From Nocardia lijiangensis NBRC 108240 (GTDB lineage: Bacteria; Actinomycetota; Actinomycetes; Mycobacteriales; Mycobacteriaceae): DNA of 63,323 bases. The notes beneath the pieces were generated by a model, which was not told where the DNA came from, made no database searches, and saw only the letters and a list, made by a program, of their open reading frames with translations. Where the stretch lies: the NCBI RefSeq assembly GCF_001613045.1, contig NZ_BDBP01000061.1:1-63323 (forward strand). Reading direction: 5' to 3'. Positions 7,977 through 19,209 of the stretch are shown piece by piece. Made by a program: the position numbers and the translations under genes. The number at the start of each line of letters is the position of its first letter. Position 1 is the stretch's first letter.

Positions 7977-8328
7977 TGGAGGGGAGCGCGGTGGGGCGAC
8001 GGTGTTCGCGTGTGTGGCGTTGGTGGGGTTGATTGCGGCGGCGCTGGTGATCGGGCAGGTGGGGACGGCCGTGGTGGCGCGGCATCGGGCGCAGGCGGGG
8101 GCGGATCTGGCGGCATTGGCGGCGGCCGGGGCATTGGATGGAGGTGCCGAGGCGGGATGCGAAGCGGGGGAGGAGGTGGTACGGCGGATGGGAATGCGGA
8201 TTAGCGAGTGCCGAGTCGACGGATGGGACGCGACGGTGACGGTGGCGCGGAATATACCAATGGGTCTGTTCGGAACGCGGACAGTTCACGCGGTTGCTCG
8301 GGCGGGACCGGTCGAGGAGGAAGTGTGA
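7456..8328 (+). CDS. TadG-like (Rv3654c-type) protein with repeat-derived N-terminus, frame disrupted
   Basis: The C-terminal ~110 residues are a clear TadE/TadG-like module: ERGGATVFACVALVGLIAA, a membrane helix, then GQVGTAVVARHRAQAGADLAAL. The open frame begins inside the 28-residue tandem repeats. The natural start is probably the GTG at 7272, which overlaps the tadE stop, but that frame hits a stop at 7628. Restoring the single bases missing from repeat units 1 and 2 joins 7272 to this frame and yields about 352 residues. The gene is thus either frameshifted, phase-variable or affected by two sequence errors. The real start within 7456-7990 cannot be fixed. Confidence 0.6.
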   Translation: MAESATATGRVGAPGVGVGGSRVVARRQRSRPPSPDVPVRRPPSASAVRELRRGGPGDGRPSPGVLVHRPPSGSALCGSWRGDGGVSRPLPDALVRPASASAVRELWCGGSAVGRPSSGVMVRRPPSALEHRESRCGGRGVGQLPPHALVRSPSALEVRELWCGGIGGCRPRSRGGERGGATVFACVALVGLIAAALVIGQVGTAVVARHRAQAGADLAALAAAGALDGGAEAGCEAGEEVVRRMGMRISECRVDGWDATVTVARNIPMGLFGTRTVHAVARAGPVEEEV

Positions 8329-8625
8329 CCGGTGTGTGCACACACTCGCCAGTGTTGGTGCCGACCACTAATTGAGCAATAGGAATAATCGAATAATTAC
8401 GATGCGATATCTATTTTCCGCGCGGGTAGGGAATTCGTTGGCTATGAATCCGCACGTCGAGCGCTGCGGGACGCGGCAATACCCCAGTTAACATGAATCT
8501 AATCCTTTTTATTCGGGCGGTCGGGACGCCCCGGTCCCGTGCGGCCGCGGCGGCCGACCTGGGCAGCTGACCACCGGTGACCATCACGGAGATGGCGCTC
8601 CGGTCACGCTCGGGGGACGCGGCCG
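8329..8625. other. AT-richer gap between convergent genes
   Basis: The 297-base gap separates the ends of the tadG-like gene and the helicase gene. It contains a 14-base perfect palindrome (GTGTGTGCACACAC, 8332-8345) and a locally AT-rich stretch at about 8370-8440, unusual for this genome. No gene or clear terminator was identified. Such AT patches can be bound by Lsr2 in this order, but that is speculation. Confidence 0.4.
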
Positions 8626-11040
8626 TCACGAATCGAGATCGGTGCCGTCACCTGCCGGAATGTCGTGGTCCGACCGGCCGTTCAGCTCGGCGAGGACGGC
8701 GGTCAACAGCCGTGCCGCGGCCCCCTTGTCGAGTGGGTGGTTGCCGTTGCCGCACTTGGGCGACTGCACGCACGAGGGACAGCCCGTCGTGCACGCGCAG
8801 GACTCGATGGCCGACAGAGTCGCCGAGAGCCAGCGACGCAGCTGGGCGAAGCCGCGTTCGGCGAAGCCCGCGCCCCCGGGCTGGCCGTCGTAGACGAAGA
8901 CGGTGGGCAGGCCGGTGTCCGGGTGCTCCGCGGTGGAGACGCCGCCGATATCCCACCGGTCGCAGGTGGCGACCAGGGGAAGTAGGCCGATCGCGGCGTG
9001 CTCGGCGGCGTGCAGTGCGCCGGGCGCCTGTCGTGAGTCGATGCCAGCCGTCGCGAGAAGTTCGGGCGTGACGGTGTAGAACACCGCGCGGGTGGGCAGG
9101 GTTTGCGGCGGGAGGTCCAGTTCGACCAGGTCGAGCACCTCGCCGCTGGGCAGGGTGCGCAGATAGCCGATCACCTGGCTTGTCACGGTGACCTGCGCCA
9201 ATGCGCTGGTCACGGCCCCGTGCCGGTGCTGCTCGGTGAGCGCTTCGACGGCGATGTTGGTGACCTGCCGCGCGCTGGTGGTCCATCCGGGTTCGTCGGC
9301 GTGCACGAATGCGACGCCGCCGTCCAGGTCGAGTTCGTCGACCACGTAGGTCTCACCCTGGTGCAGGTGGACCGCGCCTTGGTGCAGGGTGGCGGGGGCG
9401 CGCCCGGCGTCGGCGGTGCCGAGCAGCCTGCCGGTCTCGTCGTCGACGATGGCCACCGGCGCGCCGATGCCGCCGCGCACGTCGACGTTGTCGTGCGGCT
9501 GCGCGTCCGCGGTCACGTACCAGCGGGCAGCGCCGTCCTGACCTGCGCCGCGACGTCTGATGAGGCCTTCGGCCGCGAGGTCGGCGAGGACCTCCCGCGC
9601 GCCGAGTTCGTCCACTTCGGCGTCGGTGAGCGGTAGCTCGAGCGCCGCGCACAGCAGCTGCGGTCCTAATACATAGGGATTGCGCGGGTCGGTGATGGTG
9701 GCCTCGACCGGTTTGTCGAGCAGCGCCTCGGGATGGTGGACGAGGAATGTGTCGAGCGGATCGTCCCTGGCCACGAGCACGACGAGCGAACCCTGGGTGC
9801 GCCTGCCCGCCCGGCCTGCCTGCTGCCAGAAGGAGGCGACGGTGCCGGGGAAACCGGAGATCACCACCGCGTCCAGGCCCGCGATGTCCACGCCGAGCTC
9901 CAGCGCGTTGGTGCTGGCCGCGCCGAGCAGGGAACCGTCGGAGAGGGCGGTCTCCAGGTCGCGCCGGTCCTCCGCGAGGTAGCCCGCGCGGTAGGCGGCG
10001 ATTCGCTCGGCGAGGGTGGGATCCACCTCGGTGAGCAGCCTGCGCGCTTCCATCGCGGTGAGTTCGGCGGCGCGCCTGGACCGGACGAAGGTCAGCGTTC
10101 GCGCGCCTTCGACCACCAGGTCGGCCATGATTCGTGCCGCTTCCGAGGTCGCCGAGCGGCGCACCGGTGCGCCGTTCTCGCCGGTCAACGTGGTGAGCAG
10201 CGGCGGCTCCCACAGCGCGACGGTGCGCGGTCCCTGCGGCGATCCGTCGTCGGTCACGGCGATACAGGGAGCCCCGATCAGCCGGGACGCCGCGGTCGCG
10301 GGTTCGGCGGTGGTCGCCGAGCACAGCACGAAGACCGGATCGGCGCCGTAGCGGGCCGCGATCCGCCGCAGCCTGCGCAGCACCAGCGCGACGTGCGAGC
10401 CGAAGACGCCCCGATAGGCGTGACATTCGTCGACGACCACATAGCGCAGCCTGCGGAAGACCCTGGCCCAGCGCTGATGGGAACGCAGCATGCCGACGTG
10501 CAGCATGTCCGGGTTGGTGAAGATCCACCGCGCATTCGCGCGTACCCACTGGCGGACCTCGGCGGGAGTATCGCCGTCATATGTCGCCGGATGTACATCC
10601 CGCAGCGGGCCGTCGTGGGTGAGCGCGCCGATCGTGCGCAGCTGATCGGCGCCGAGCGCCTTGGTCGGCGAGAGATAGAGGGCGGTTGCCTTCGGGTCCT
10701 CCCTCAGCGCGGTCAGCACGGGCAATTGGTAGCCGAGGGATTTGCCGGACGCGGTTCCCGTGCTCACCACGACGTGCTGCCCCGCCGCGGCCAGGTCGGC
10801 GGTTCTGGCCTGGTGTGTCCACGGCGCCTCGATCCCGGTGGCGCGCAGAGCCTCGACGACGTCCGGAGCCGCCCAATCCGGCCACGATGTGACGCCTGCG
10901 GCTCGTGCGGGCAGCTCGACGACGTGCGTGAGTCGGGGGTCGGCGTCGAGGCCCCCGATTTGGACACGTTTCAGCAACGATCGCCCGTAGCCGGGGGCGC
11001 TGCCGCGCTCGGTTCGCGCCACCTGGTGGATCGGATTCAC
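8626..11040 (-). CDS. SftH/MrfA-type DEAD/DEAH-box helicase with DUF1998 zinc domain
   Basis: A superfamily 2 DNA helicase of 804 residues. Motif I GTASGKS is at about 95-101 and motif II DECH at about 204-207. Motif VI lies in QQAGRAGRRTQG. The C-terminal DUF1998 region carries a four-cysteine cluster (CACTTGCPSC then KCGNG) expected to bind zinc. It corresponds to mycobacterial Rv3649/SftH, a 3'-to-5' helicase, and to Bacillus MrfA, implicated in mitomycin-damage repair. The frame continues to an ATG at 11106; I chose the GTG at 11040 because homologues begin shortly before the GRSLL motif. The start is not decided by a Shine-Dalgarno sequence. Confidence 0.9.
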   Translation of the reverse strand: MNPIHQVARTERGSAPGYGRSLLKRVQIGGLDADPRLTHVVELPARAAGVTSWPDWAAPDVVEALRATGIEAPWTHQARTADLAAAGQHVVVSTGTASGKSLGYQLPVLTALREDPKATALYLSPTKALGADQLRTIGALTHDGPLRDVHPATYDGDTPAEVRQWVRANARWIFTNPDMLHVGMLRSHQRWARVFRRLRYVVVDECHAYRGVFGSHVALVLRRLRRIAARYGADPVFVLCSATTAEPATAASRLIGAPCIAVTDDGSPQGPRTVALWEPPLLTTLTGENGAPVRRSATSEAARIMADLVVEGARTLTFVRSRRAAELTAMEARRLLTEVDPTLAERIAAYRAGYLAEDRRDLETALSDGSLLGAASTNALELGVDIAGLDAVVISGFPGTVASFWQQAGRAGRRTQGSLVVLVARDDPLDTFLVHHPEALLDKPVEATITDPRNPYVLGPQLLCAALELPLTDAEVDELGAREVLADLAAEGLIRRRGAGQDGAARWYVTADAQPHDNVDVRGGIGAPVAIVDDETGRLLGTADAGRAPATLHQGAVHLHQGETYVVDELDLDGGVAFVHADEPGWTTSARQVTNIAVEALTEQHRHGAVTSALAQVTVTSQVIGYLRTLPSGEVLDLVELDLPPQTLPTRAVFYTVTPELLATAGIDSRQAPGALHAAEHAAIGLLPLVATCDRWDIGGVSTAEHPDTGLPTVFVYDGQPGGAGFAERGFAQLRRWLSATLSAIESCACTTGCPSCVQSPKCGNGNHPLDKGAAARLLTAVLAELNGRSDHDIPAGDGTDLDS

Positions 11041-11476
11041 GATGTGGCGGTCCCGACACGCGGGGAAAGTGTGAAACGTGTGTGGTTGGGAAGCCCCACC
11101 AGCCATTTCGATACCAAATAGCGACCTGGGTCACAGCTGGTTTGCCAGATGCTGTCCCGGTTATCCAGCGGCAAACGAACCTGAAGTACGGATTCGACCA
11201 TTGTGTCCCTCACCTGCGCATTCGCAAGATCAACTTTTTTGCAAATTGTCGGTAACTCGACTGTTGAATTGCTCGAAGACATGGTTCACTAGTTCCTGGT
11301 CGCAAGCTTCTGTGTTCGAGGGACGGATCCAAAGTCCAAACCGTCAGCAGGATCGATGTTGCGAACGGTGTGCTTGGTGCTTTCCTGCAGGGGGAACCAA
11401 GAGTACAGCGGTCGGAACGGACCCGGTGGACGAACCCAGTTGTCCGCCGTTCCGGTAAGAAAAGAGAAGGAACAGA
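11041..11476 (+). other. Long 5' region of the cold-shock gene
   Basis: The 436-base gap between the divergent helicase and cspA starts is AT-richer than its surroundings and contains no convincing gene. Cold-shock genes typically have long structured leaders, so part of this is probably the cspA 5' UTR. A TTTTTTGCAAATTG stretch near 11236-11249 is a conspicuous AT patch, but I could not fix a promoter. Confidence 0.45.
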
Positions 11477-11683
11477 ATGGCACAGGGAACTGTGAAGTGG
11501 TTCAACGCGGAGAAGGGGTTCGGCTTCATCGCGCCGGAGGACGGCTCCGCTGACGTCTTCGTCCACTACTCCGAGATCCAGGGGACGGGCTTCCGCACCC
11601 TCGAGGAGAACCAGAAGGTCGAGTTCGAGGTCGGCCAGGGCACCAAGGGCCCTCAGGCCACCGGAGTTCGCGCGCTCAGCTGA
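11477..11683 (+). CDS. cspA: Cold-shock protein CspA
   Basis: A 68-residue single cold-shock domain with both RNA-binding motifs intact: RNP1 KGFGFI (residues 14-19) and RNP2 VFVHY (27-31). It starts MAQGTVKWFN, as in the mycobacterial CspA. These proteins bind single-stranded nucleic acids and act as RNA chaperones. An AGAGAAGGA Shine-Dalgarno sequence lies about 7 bases before the ATG. A strong intrinsic-type terminator follows the stop within 16 bases, so the gene is monocistronic. Confidence 0.97.
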   Translation: MAQGTVKWFNAEKGFGFIAPEDGSADVFVHYSEIQGTGFRTLEENQKVEFEVGQGTKGPQATGVRALS

Positions 11684-11698
11684 GCGACGTGGATCCAC

Positions 11699-11742
11699 AG
11701 CTCGTCCCCCACCACCGGTCACCCGGAGGTGGGGGACGAGCT
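11699..11742 (+). terminator. Terminator hairpin after cspA
   Basis: A 15-base-pair perfect stem (11699-11713 with 11728-11742) with a 14-base loop lies just downstream of cspA. There is no U-tract, as is common for actinobacterial hairpin terminators. Confidence 0.75.
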
Positions 11743-12467
11743 ATATCCGGGGCCGGTCGAAAGCGACATTTCTGTTCGTGAAAAAAATGAACTAAATGCA
11801 CCGTCGGTGCGACGCCGAAGAGAGTTCAGCGCCCGAAAGGCCGTTCACGAGCCCTCGCGTGGTCCCGACGTCGGTGCACTGTGCCGGCGGGAAGCCCGGT
11901 TCGCGGCGCAAAACCGCAGCGTGTGGACCCCGAATACGCCATGACGACCCACTCGGTGCCGCCACGGATCAGGCATGGCCGTTCGGCGACTTGTCGGTTT
12001 CGCGGTGTCGGAGTTCGCCTCGGCGGGAACTCGTCGGTTTCCGGTCAGGTCTCGCGAGCCCGAGCTTCGACAGGTCGGTTGCGAACAGAACTCCGTGCGT
12101 CGGCCGATCGTCGAGCCGCGATGTCCGATTCGGTGCCGAAGCCCCTTGACGTCCATAAGGATTGGCACCCGGCCACACATCCGGCCGCTCGCGCACTCCG
12201 TATACAACGGAGAAACAATCCAACAGCCGCGCATCCCCGAGGCGCCGGGGACGAGCCGTCCGAGCGAACACGCGCTCACCAGCGCGGCAAACAACAGGGC
12301 ATACTGATCGGCAGTGATCACGTACGCTCAGTGGTTCGGGTCGCAAGGCTCTACCACAGCCAGCGTCAAGGTATAAACGTGACTGGTGGCGATGTCAGCG
12401 TCGCCGCCGCTTGCCCCAAACCGTGCACAAACGCGCACCAGCGCGCCGCGCGGGTCGAGAAGGAAAG
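11743..12467. other. Intergenic region upstream of topA, no supported gene
   Basis: Several ORFs overlap here on both strands, but none shows a recognisable domain or the strong third-position GC bias of the neighbours. A GTATAAACG sequence at 12371-12379 looks like a -10 element (TATAAA) for topA about 90 bases before its start; no convincing -35 could be assigned. The minus-strand frame 11845-12321 begins with a hydrophobic stretch but then becomes arbitrary, and I did not call it. Confidence 0.4.
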
Positions 12468-15347
<2,880 letters not shown>

Positions 15348-15498
15348 GTGTTCGGGCGGCTTGGCGATGTAGTGACTTTGATCGACACCGTGGCCACCGA
15401 ACCCGAGGTCGCATGGATCGCATCACAACTCGCCGCTCGGCCGCTGTGACGCCGATTCGACATCCGTTCGGCACGACCGCGGCGCAGGCGGAGGTACA

Positions 15499-15632
15499 CC
15501 CGGCGGGCGCTGCCGGACGTAGTCCGTCCTCAGCCTGCGCATGGCCTCAGTGGAGGCGCAGGTCGCCCGGTGGGCGCTGCCGGGCGTAGTTCGTCATCAG
15601 CCCGCGCATGGCCGGAGCGGAGGCGGCGGTAC
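15499..15632. repeat. Two-copy 67-bp direct repeat downstream of topA
   Basis: Two adjacent units, 15499-15565 and 15566-15632, are alike: both begin CCCGG(C/T)GGGCGCTGCCGG and contain CGTAGT(C/T)CGTC and GCGCATGGCC. A decayed piece of another unit precedes them. The array ends three bases before the stop of the minus-strand DJ-1 gene. It may be an intergenic repeat family or a local duplication. Confidence 0.75.
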
Positions 15633-15634
15633 GC

Positions 15635-16180
15635 CTATTCGCGCAGCAGCCGGAGGAATTCGCGCATCCAGGCGGGATGATCCGGCCAGGCGCGGCCGGT
15701 GACGATGTTGTCCTCCACGTGGGCTTCGCTGTCCACGAACTTGGCGCCCGCCGCCTCGATGTCGGGAGCCAGGGCGGGGTAGGCGCTGCACGAGCGGCCG
15801 GTGAGCACGCCCGCCGCGGCGAGGATCAGCGGACCGTGGCAGAGGGCGGCGATGGGTTTGCGTTCCCCGGCGAAATGCTGGACCACGCGCTGGCAGTCCG
15901 GGTTGTTGCGCAGGTATTCCGGCGCGCGGCCGCCGGGGACCACGAGCGCGGCGTAGTTCTCCGGCGCGACGTCGGCCAGTGCGATGTCGGCAGGCCAGCT
16001 GTGGCCGAGCTTCTCGGTGTAGGTGTCGAAGCCGTCCGCGAAGTCGTGGACGACGAATTGGAGCTTCTTGACGGTCGGCGCCGCGATATCCACCTCGTGC
16101 CCCTCTTCGAGCAGGCGCTGGTAGGGGTAGAAGACCTCGAGGTCTTCGGCGGCGTCCCCGGCGATCAACAGGATTCTCAC
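15635..16180 (-). CDS. DJ-1/PfpI-family protein (type 1 glutamine amidotransferase fold)
   Basis: A 181-residue single-domain protein of the DJ-1/PfpI/YhbO family. It begins VRILLIAGDAAEDLE, with the conserved acidic residue in AEDLE, and has the nucleophile elbow IAALCHGPLIL (cysteine followed by His-Gly). A second hallmark is VVPGGRAPEYLR. Family members act as glyoxalase/deglycase-like enzymes or stress chaperones; the exact activity is not determinable. The start GTG at 16180 is supported by GGAGGT eight bases upstream, which excludes a 17-residue extension. It lies between topA and holB, where mycobacteria have other genes. Confidence 0.88.
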   Translation of the reverse strand: MRILLIAGDAAEDLEVFYPYQRLLEEGHEVDIAAPTVKKLQFVVHDFADGFDTYTEKLGHSWPADIALADVAPENYAALVVPGGRAPEYLRNNPDCQRVVQHFAGERKPIAALCHGPLILAAAGVLTGRSCSAYPALAPDIEAAGAKFVDSEAHVEDNIVTGRAWPDHPAWMREFLRLLRE

Positions 16181-16344
16181 GATGATTCCACCTCCGCATC
16201 GAGGATCCGCCAGTGCGGTGAGCTGGGTCAACGACCTGCTCGTCCACTACCGCGTGTCGGGACGGGACAGGCCGATGGCGGGTGGCGGGACCGCGGTCGC
16301 CCGGGCTGCGGACTATGTCGGACGGCACCACTAGGGTGTATGCC

Positions 16345-17550
16345 GTGGCGGGAGTCTTCGATCGGTTGGTCGGCCAGGATGCGGTCGAGTCCGAGCTGAC
16401 GGCTGCCGCGATCGCGGCCCGCGCGGGGGCGGTCGAGGGCGCGATGACGCACTCCTGGTTGTTCACCGGACCGCCCGGATCCGGCAGATCCATTGCGGCG
16501 CTGTGCTTTGCGGCGGCGTTGCAGTGCACCGATCCCGGCACGCCCGGCTGCGGAAAGTGCCACGCCTGCACCACGACCATGGCGGGCACGCACGGCGACG
16601 TGCGGCGGGTGGTGCCCGAGGGGCTGAGCATCAGCACCAAGGAGATGCGCGAGATCGTGCAGATCGCCTCACGTCGCCCGAGCACCGGACGCTGGCAGGT
16701 GGTGGTCATCGAGGACGCCGACCGCTTGACGGAGGCGGCGGGGAACGTGCTGCTCAAGGTGGTCGAGGAGCCGCCGGACCGCACGGTGTTCCTGCTGTGC
16801 GCGCCCTCGGTGGATCCCGAGGACATCTCGGTGACGCTGCGCTCGCGATGCAGGCACGTGCACCTGGTGACGCCGTCGGTCCCGGCCATCGCGCAGGTGC
16901 TCAAGGAGCGCGACCGGCTCGACGAGAAGACCGCGAACTGGGCGGCCTCGGTCAGCGGCGGTCACGTCGGGCGGGCCAGGCGGCTGGCCACCGACGAAGA
17001 GGCCAGGGCGCGCAGGCAGCGGGCGCTGGCCCTGGTGTCGGCGGTCGCGCGACCCGGCGCGGCCTACGCCGCCGCCGACGAACTGGTGAAGGCCGCCGAC
17101 GACGAGGCCAAGCAGATGAGCGCGACCCGTGACGAACGCGAACGCGAGGAGCTGGCCACCGCCCTCGGCGCGGGCGGGACCGGCAAGGGCGCGGCGAGCG
17201 CGACCCGCGGGTCCGCGGGCGTGCTGAAAGATCTGGAGCGCCGTCAGAAGTCCCGCGCCACCCGCACCGGCCGCGACGCCCTCGATCGCGCGCTCATCGA
17301 CGTAGCCGGGGTCTACCGCGACGCGCTCGCCGTCCGCTTCGGCGCCGCGCGTGCGGGCTCGGGCCTCACCCTGACCCATCCCGACCTGTCCGACCAGATC
17401 CACGACCTCGCCGACCGCGTCGGCCCCGAGGGCTTGCTGCGCTCCATCGAGGCCGTGCTCGCCTGCCGCGAAGCCCTCGATCTCAACGTCAAGCCCCGCT
17501 TCGCCCTCGCCGCCATGGTCGCCGCCATCATGGCCGCTCAATCCGCCTGA
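16345..17550 (+). CDS. holB: DNA polymerase III subunit delta'
   Basis: A 401-residue AAA+ clamp-loader subunit. It begins AGVFDRLVGQ, followed by the P-loop region TGPPGSGRS, where Arg replaces the Walker lysine, as expected for non-hydrolysing delta'. A zinc-binding cysteine cluster (CTDPGTPGCGKCHAC) lies near residues 60-75, and the SRC-type sensor is in LRSRCRHVHL. The lysine/arginine-rich middle part (EEARARRQR) precedes the C-terminal helical collar domain. I chose the GTG at 16345; an ATG at 16315 would add ten residues. tRNA-Thr follows on the same strand. Confidence 0.92.
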   Translation: MAGVFDRLVGQDAVESELTAAAIAARAGAVEGAMTHSWLFTGPPGSGRSIAALCFAAALQCTDPGTPGCGKCHACTTTMAGTHGDVRRVVPEGLSISTKEMREIVQIASRRPSTGRWQVVVIEDADRLTEAAGNVLLKVVEEPPDRTVFLLCAPSVDPEDISVTLRSRCRHVHLVTPSVPAIAQVLKERDRLDEKTANWAASVSGGHVGRARRLATDEEARARRQRALALVSAVARPGAAYAAADELVKAADDEAKQMSATRDEREREELATALGAGGTGKGAASATRGSAGVLKDLERRQKSRATRTGRDALDRALIDVAGVYRDALAVRFGAARAGSGLTLTHPDLSDQIHDLADRVGPEGLLRSIEAVLACREALDLNVKPRFALAAMVAAIMAAQSA

Positions 17551-17622
17551 CCGCACCCCGCGGGACCACCCGTTTTCGCGATCCGGGCACCGAGACGATA
17601 GACTCGCGTCGCCGAAAGGCAC

Positions 17623-17698
17623 GCCGCCTTAGCTCAGTCGGTAGAGCGCTTCACTCGTAATGAAAAGGTCGGGGGTTCGATTCCCCCAGGCGGCTCCA
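17623..17698 (+). tRNA. tRNA-Thr(CGU) with encoded CCA
   Basis: A complete cloverleaf: a 7-bp acceptor stem GCCGCCT/AGGCGGC, D arm GCTC/GAGC, anticodon loop CTCGTAA giving anticodon CGT (threonine, ACG codons), and a T arm with GGGGG/CCCCC around TTCGATT. The 3' CCA (17696-17698) is encoded. The anticodon stem has one C-A mismatch at its outer pair. It lies directly after holB, as in mycobacteria. Confidence 0.97.
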
Positions 17699-17705
17699 GC
17701 TCATA

Positions 17706-17740
17706 GGCCCCCGACGCGGTTGTTGACGTCGGGGGCCTTT
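17706..17740 (+). terminator. Terminator after tRNA-Thr
   Basis: GGCCCCCGACG (17706-17716) pairs perfectly with CGTCGGGGGCC (17727-17737), followed by TTT. This is an intrinsic terminator eight bases after the tRNA. Confidence 0.9.
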
Positions 17741-17812
17741 CAGCTGTTCTGACGATTTTCGGTGGCGTCGAGCATTCCTGCCCAGCCGAGCTCCCGGCGC
17801 GGCTGGCGGTGC

Positions 17813-18166
17813 TCATCCGAATCGGTAGGCCAGGGTGGCGGCGAGGGTGGCCGCGGTGAGTGTGAAAGCCGTGGCGGCCATGCCGAGTTGGTAGTCGCCG
17901 ACTCGCAGGTGTGCGAGGAGTGCGCCGATGAAGTAGAGCACCAAGCCGGTCGATGCGGCGATGCCGACCGGTGCAATGGCGAATCCCGTGACCAGCCCGA
18001 GTGCTCCGGCCGCGAGCAAGGTGCCCAGCGGGAGCATCCAGGAGTGCGGCACCTGCACCTCCTTCGCCGCGGCTATGGGGATGGGGTGGCGGACGAAGTT
18101 CATCCACGCCCCGGTCGCGGCGCCGAGGGCGGTGAGCGAGGTCAGGGTGACGTAGAGGGCGAACAC
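17813..18166 (-). CDS. DoxX-like small membrane protein
   Basis: A 117-residue protein with four predicted membrane helices, resembling the DoxX-like family. The first helix is FALYVTLTSLTALGAATGA, then comes a short polar part with VQVPHSWMLPLG, then GALGLVTGFAIAPVGI and further helices. The GTG at 18166 has AGGAAGGG about 8 bases upstream. It is divergent from the LysR gene at 18261 with only 94 bases between, so that regulator probably controls it. The biochemical role of DoxX-like proteins is poorly known (redox or membrane homeostasis). Confidence 0.8.
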   Translation of the reverse strand: MFALYVTLTSLTALGAATGAWMNFVRHPIPIAAAKEVQVPHSWMLPLGTLLAAGALGLVTGFAIAPVGIAASTGLVLYFIGALLAHLRVGDYQLGMAATAFTLTAATLAATLAYRFG

Positions 18167-18260
18167 AGCGGGGACCCTTCCTGATGGAGACGATTTCGTT
18201 CACCCAGTCTCGATTCGGGGGCTGTTGTGGCGCCAATACCTGCATCCATAACCTGGGGGC

Positions 18261-19154
18261 ATGGATGTCGACACTCGGCTGCTGCGCTACTTCGCCGCCG
18301 TGGCGGAGGAGGGGAACCTGACCCGCGCGGCCGAACGGCTGTACGTGTCGCAACCGGCGCTCACGAAACAGATCAAGCAGCTCGAAACCTTGTTGGGGGC
18401 AACGCTGTTCACCCGTTCACGGGCGGGAATGGCGCTCACCGAAGCCGGGCGAGTTCTGGCGCAACGTGCGGCCGCGCTGCTCGACGACTGGAATCGCGCG
18501 GTATCGGAAACCAATGCCGCGGCCGCGCGCGAGACCCGCGTGCTGCGTGTGGGTTTCCTCGCCAGCGCCGCCAACGAGGCCACACCGGAGATCATCGCCG
18601 AATTCGGTGAGCGCAGGCCCGGCTGGCGGGTCGATATGCGCCAGAGCTCCTGGTCCGATCCCACCGCGGGGCTGGCATCGGGGAGCGTGGACGTGGCACT
18701 GCTGCGGCTGCCGATGCCCGATCGGGAAAGGTGGCGGGTGGAGGTGCTGCTCACCGAGCCGCGCTGCGTCGTCCTGCCGAGCACGCACCGGCTTGCCGAT
18801 CGAGACGAGATCTCGTTCCGTGAGTTGCTGGACGAGCCCTTCGTCGCCGCTCCGCAGGCGACCGGCGCGTGGCGGGACTATTGGCTGGCCGTCGACGAGC
18901 GGGAGGGTGTTCCGCCGCGCATCGGCGCGGTCGCCCAGCATCCGGACGACTGGCTCAATGCGATCGCGAACGGATACGGCGTTGCCCTGGCTCCGGAGTC
19001 CACAGCTCGCTTCTACCGGCGGCCCGGCGTGGTTTTCCGGCCGGTGGTCGGCGTCGGCGCGAGCCAGCTCGGTGTGGCGTGGAATCCGCTCGATGACGAC
19101 AACGCGCCCGTCCGAGATTTCGTGCGCGCCTGCCTGCGCTTCCGGCAGACATGA
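18261..19154 (+). CDS. LysR-family transcriptional regulator
   Basis: 297 residues. The N-terminal winged helix-turn-helix reads LLRYFAAVAEEGNLTRAAERL then QPALTKQIKQLE (residues 1-60). It is followed by a substrate-binding domain beginning LRVGFLASAANEATPE. It is divergently paired with the DoxX-like gene, the classic LysR arrangement, in which the regulator binds the shared intergenic region. A second LysR of the same subtype occurs at 53425-54312; both have RxDMRQSSW/LxLHAASW-D-P-x-x-GLA in the effector domain. The inducer is unknown. Confidence 0.93.
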   Translation: MDVDTRLLRYFAAVAEEGNLTRAAERLYVSQPALTKQIKQLETLLGATLFTRSRAGMALTEAGRVLAQRAAALLDDWNRAVSETNAAAARETRVLRVGFLASAANEATPEIIAEFGERRPGWRVDMRQSSWSDPTAGLASGSVDVALLRLPMPDRERWRVEVLLTEPRCVVLPSTHRLADRDEISFRELLDEPFVAAPQATGAWRDYWLAVDEREGVPPRIGAVAQHPDDWLNAIANGYGVALAPESTARFYRRPGVVFRPVVGVGASQLGVAWNPLDDDNAPVRDFVRACLRFRQT

Positions 19155-19163
19155 AGGGTGTTG

Positions 19164-19197
19164 CTCCCGGGCCGGGCGTCGTTGATCGGCCCGGGAG
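19164..19197. terminator. Bidirectional terminator between convergent genes
   Basis: CTCCCGGGCCG (19164-19174) and CGGCCCGGGAG (19187-19197) form an 11-bp perfect stem with a 12-base loop. It sits between the stops of the LysR gene and the convergent hydrolase gene, so it can serve both. Confidence 0.8.
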
Positions 19198-19209
19198 AAC
19201 GATTCGGGG

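Noticed and set aside
11845..12321. Minus-strand protein with hydrophobic N-terminus
   Set aside because: After the first 25 residues the sequence loses any coherence; no ribosome-binding site and weak codon bias.
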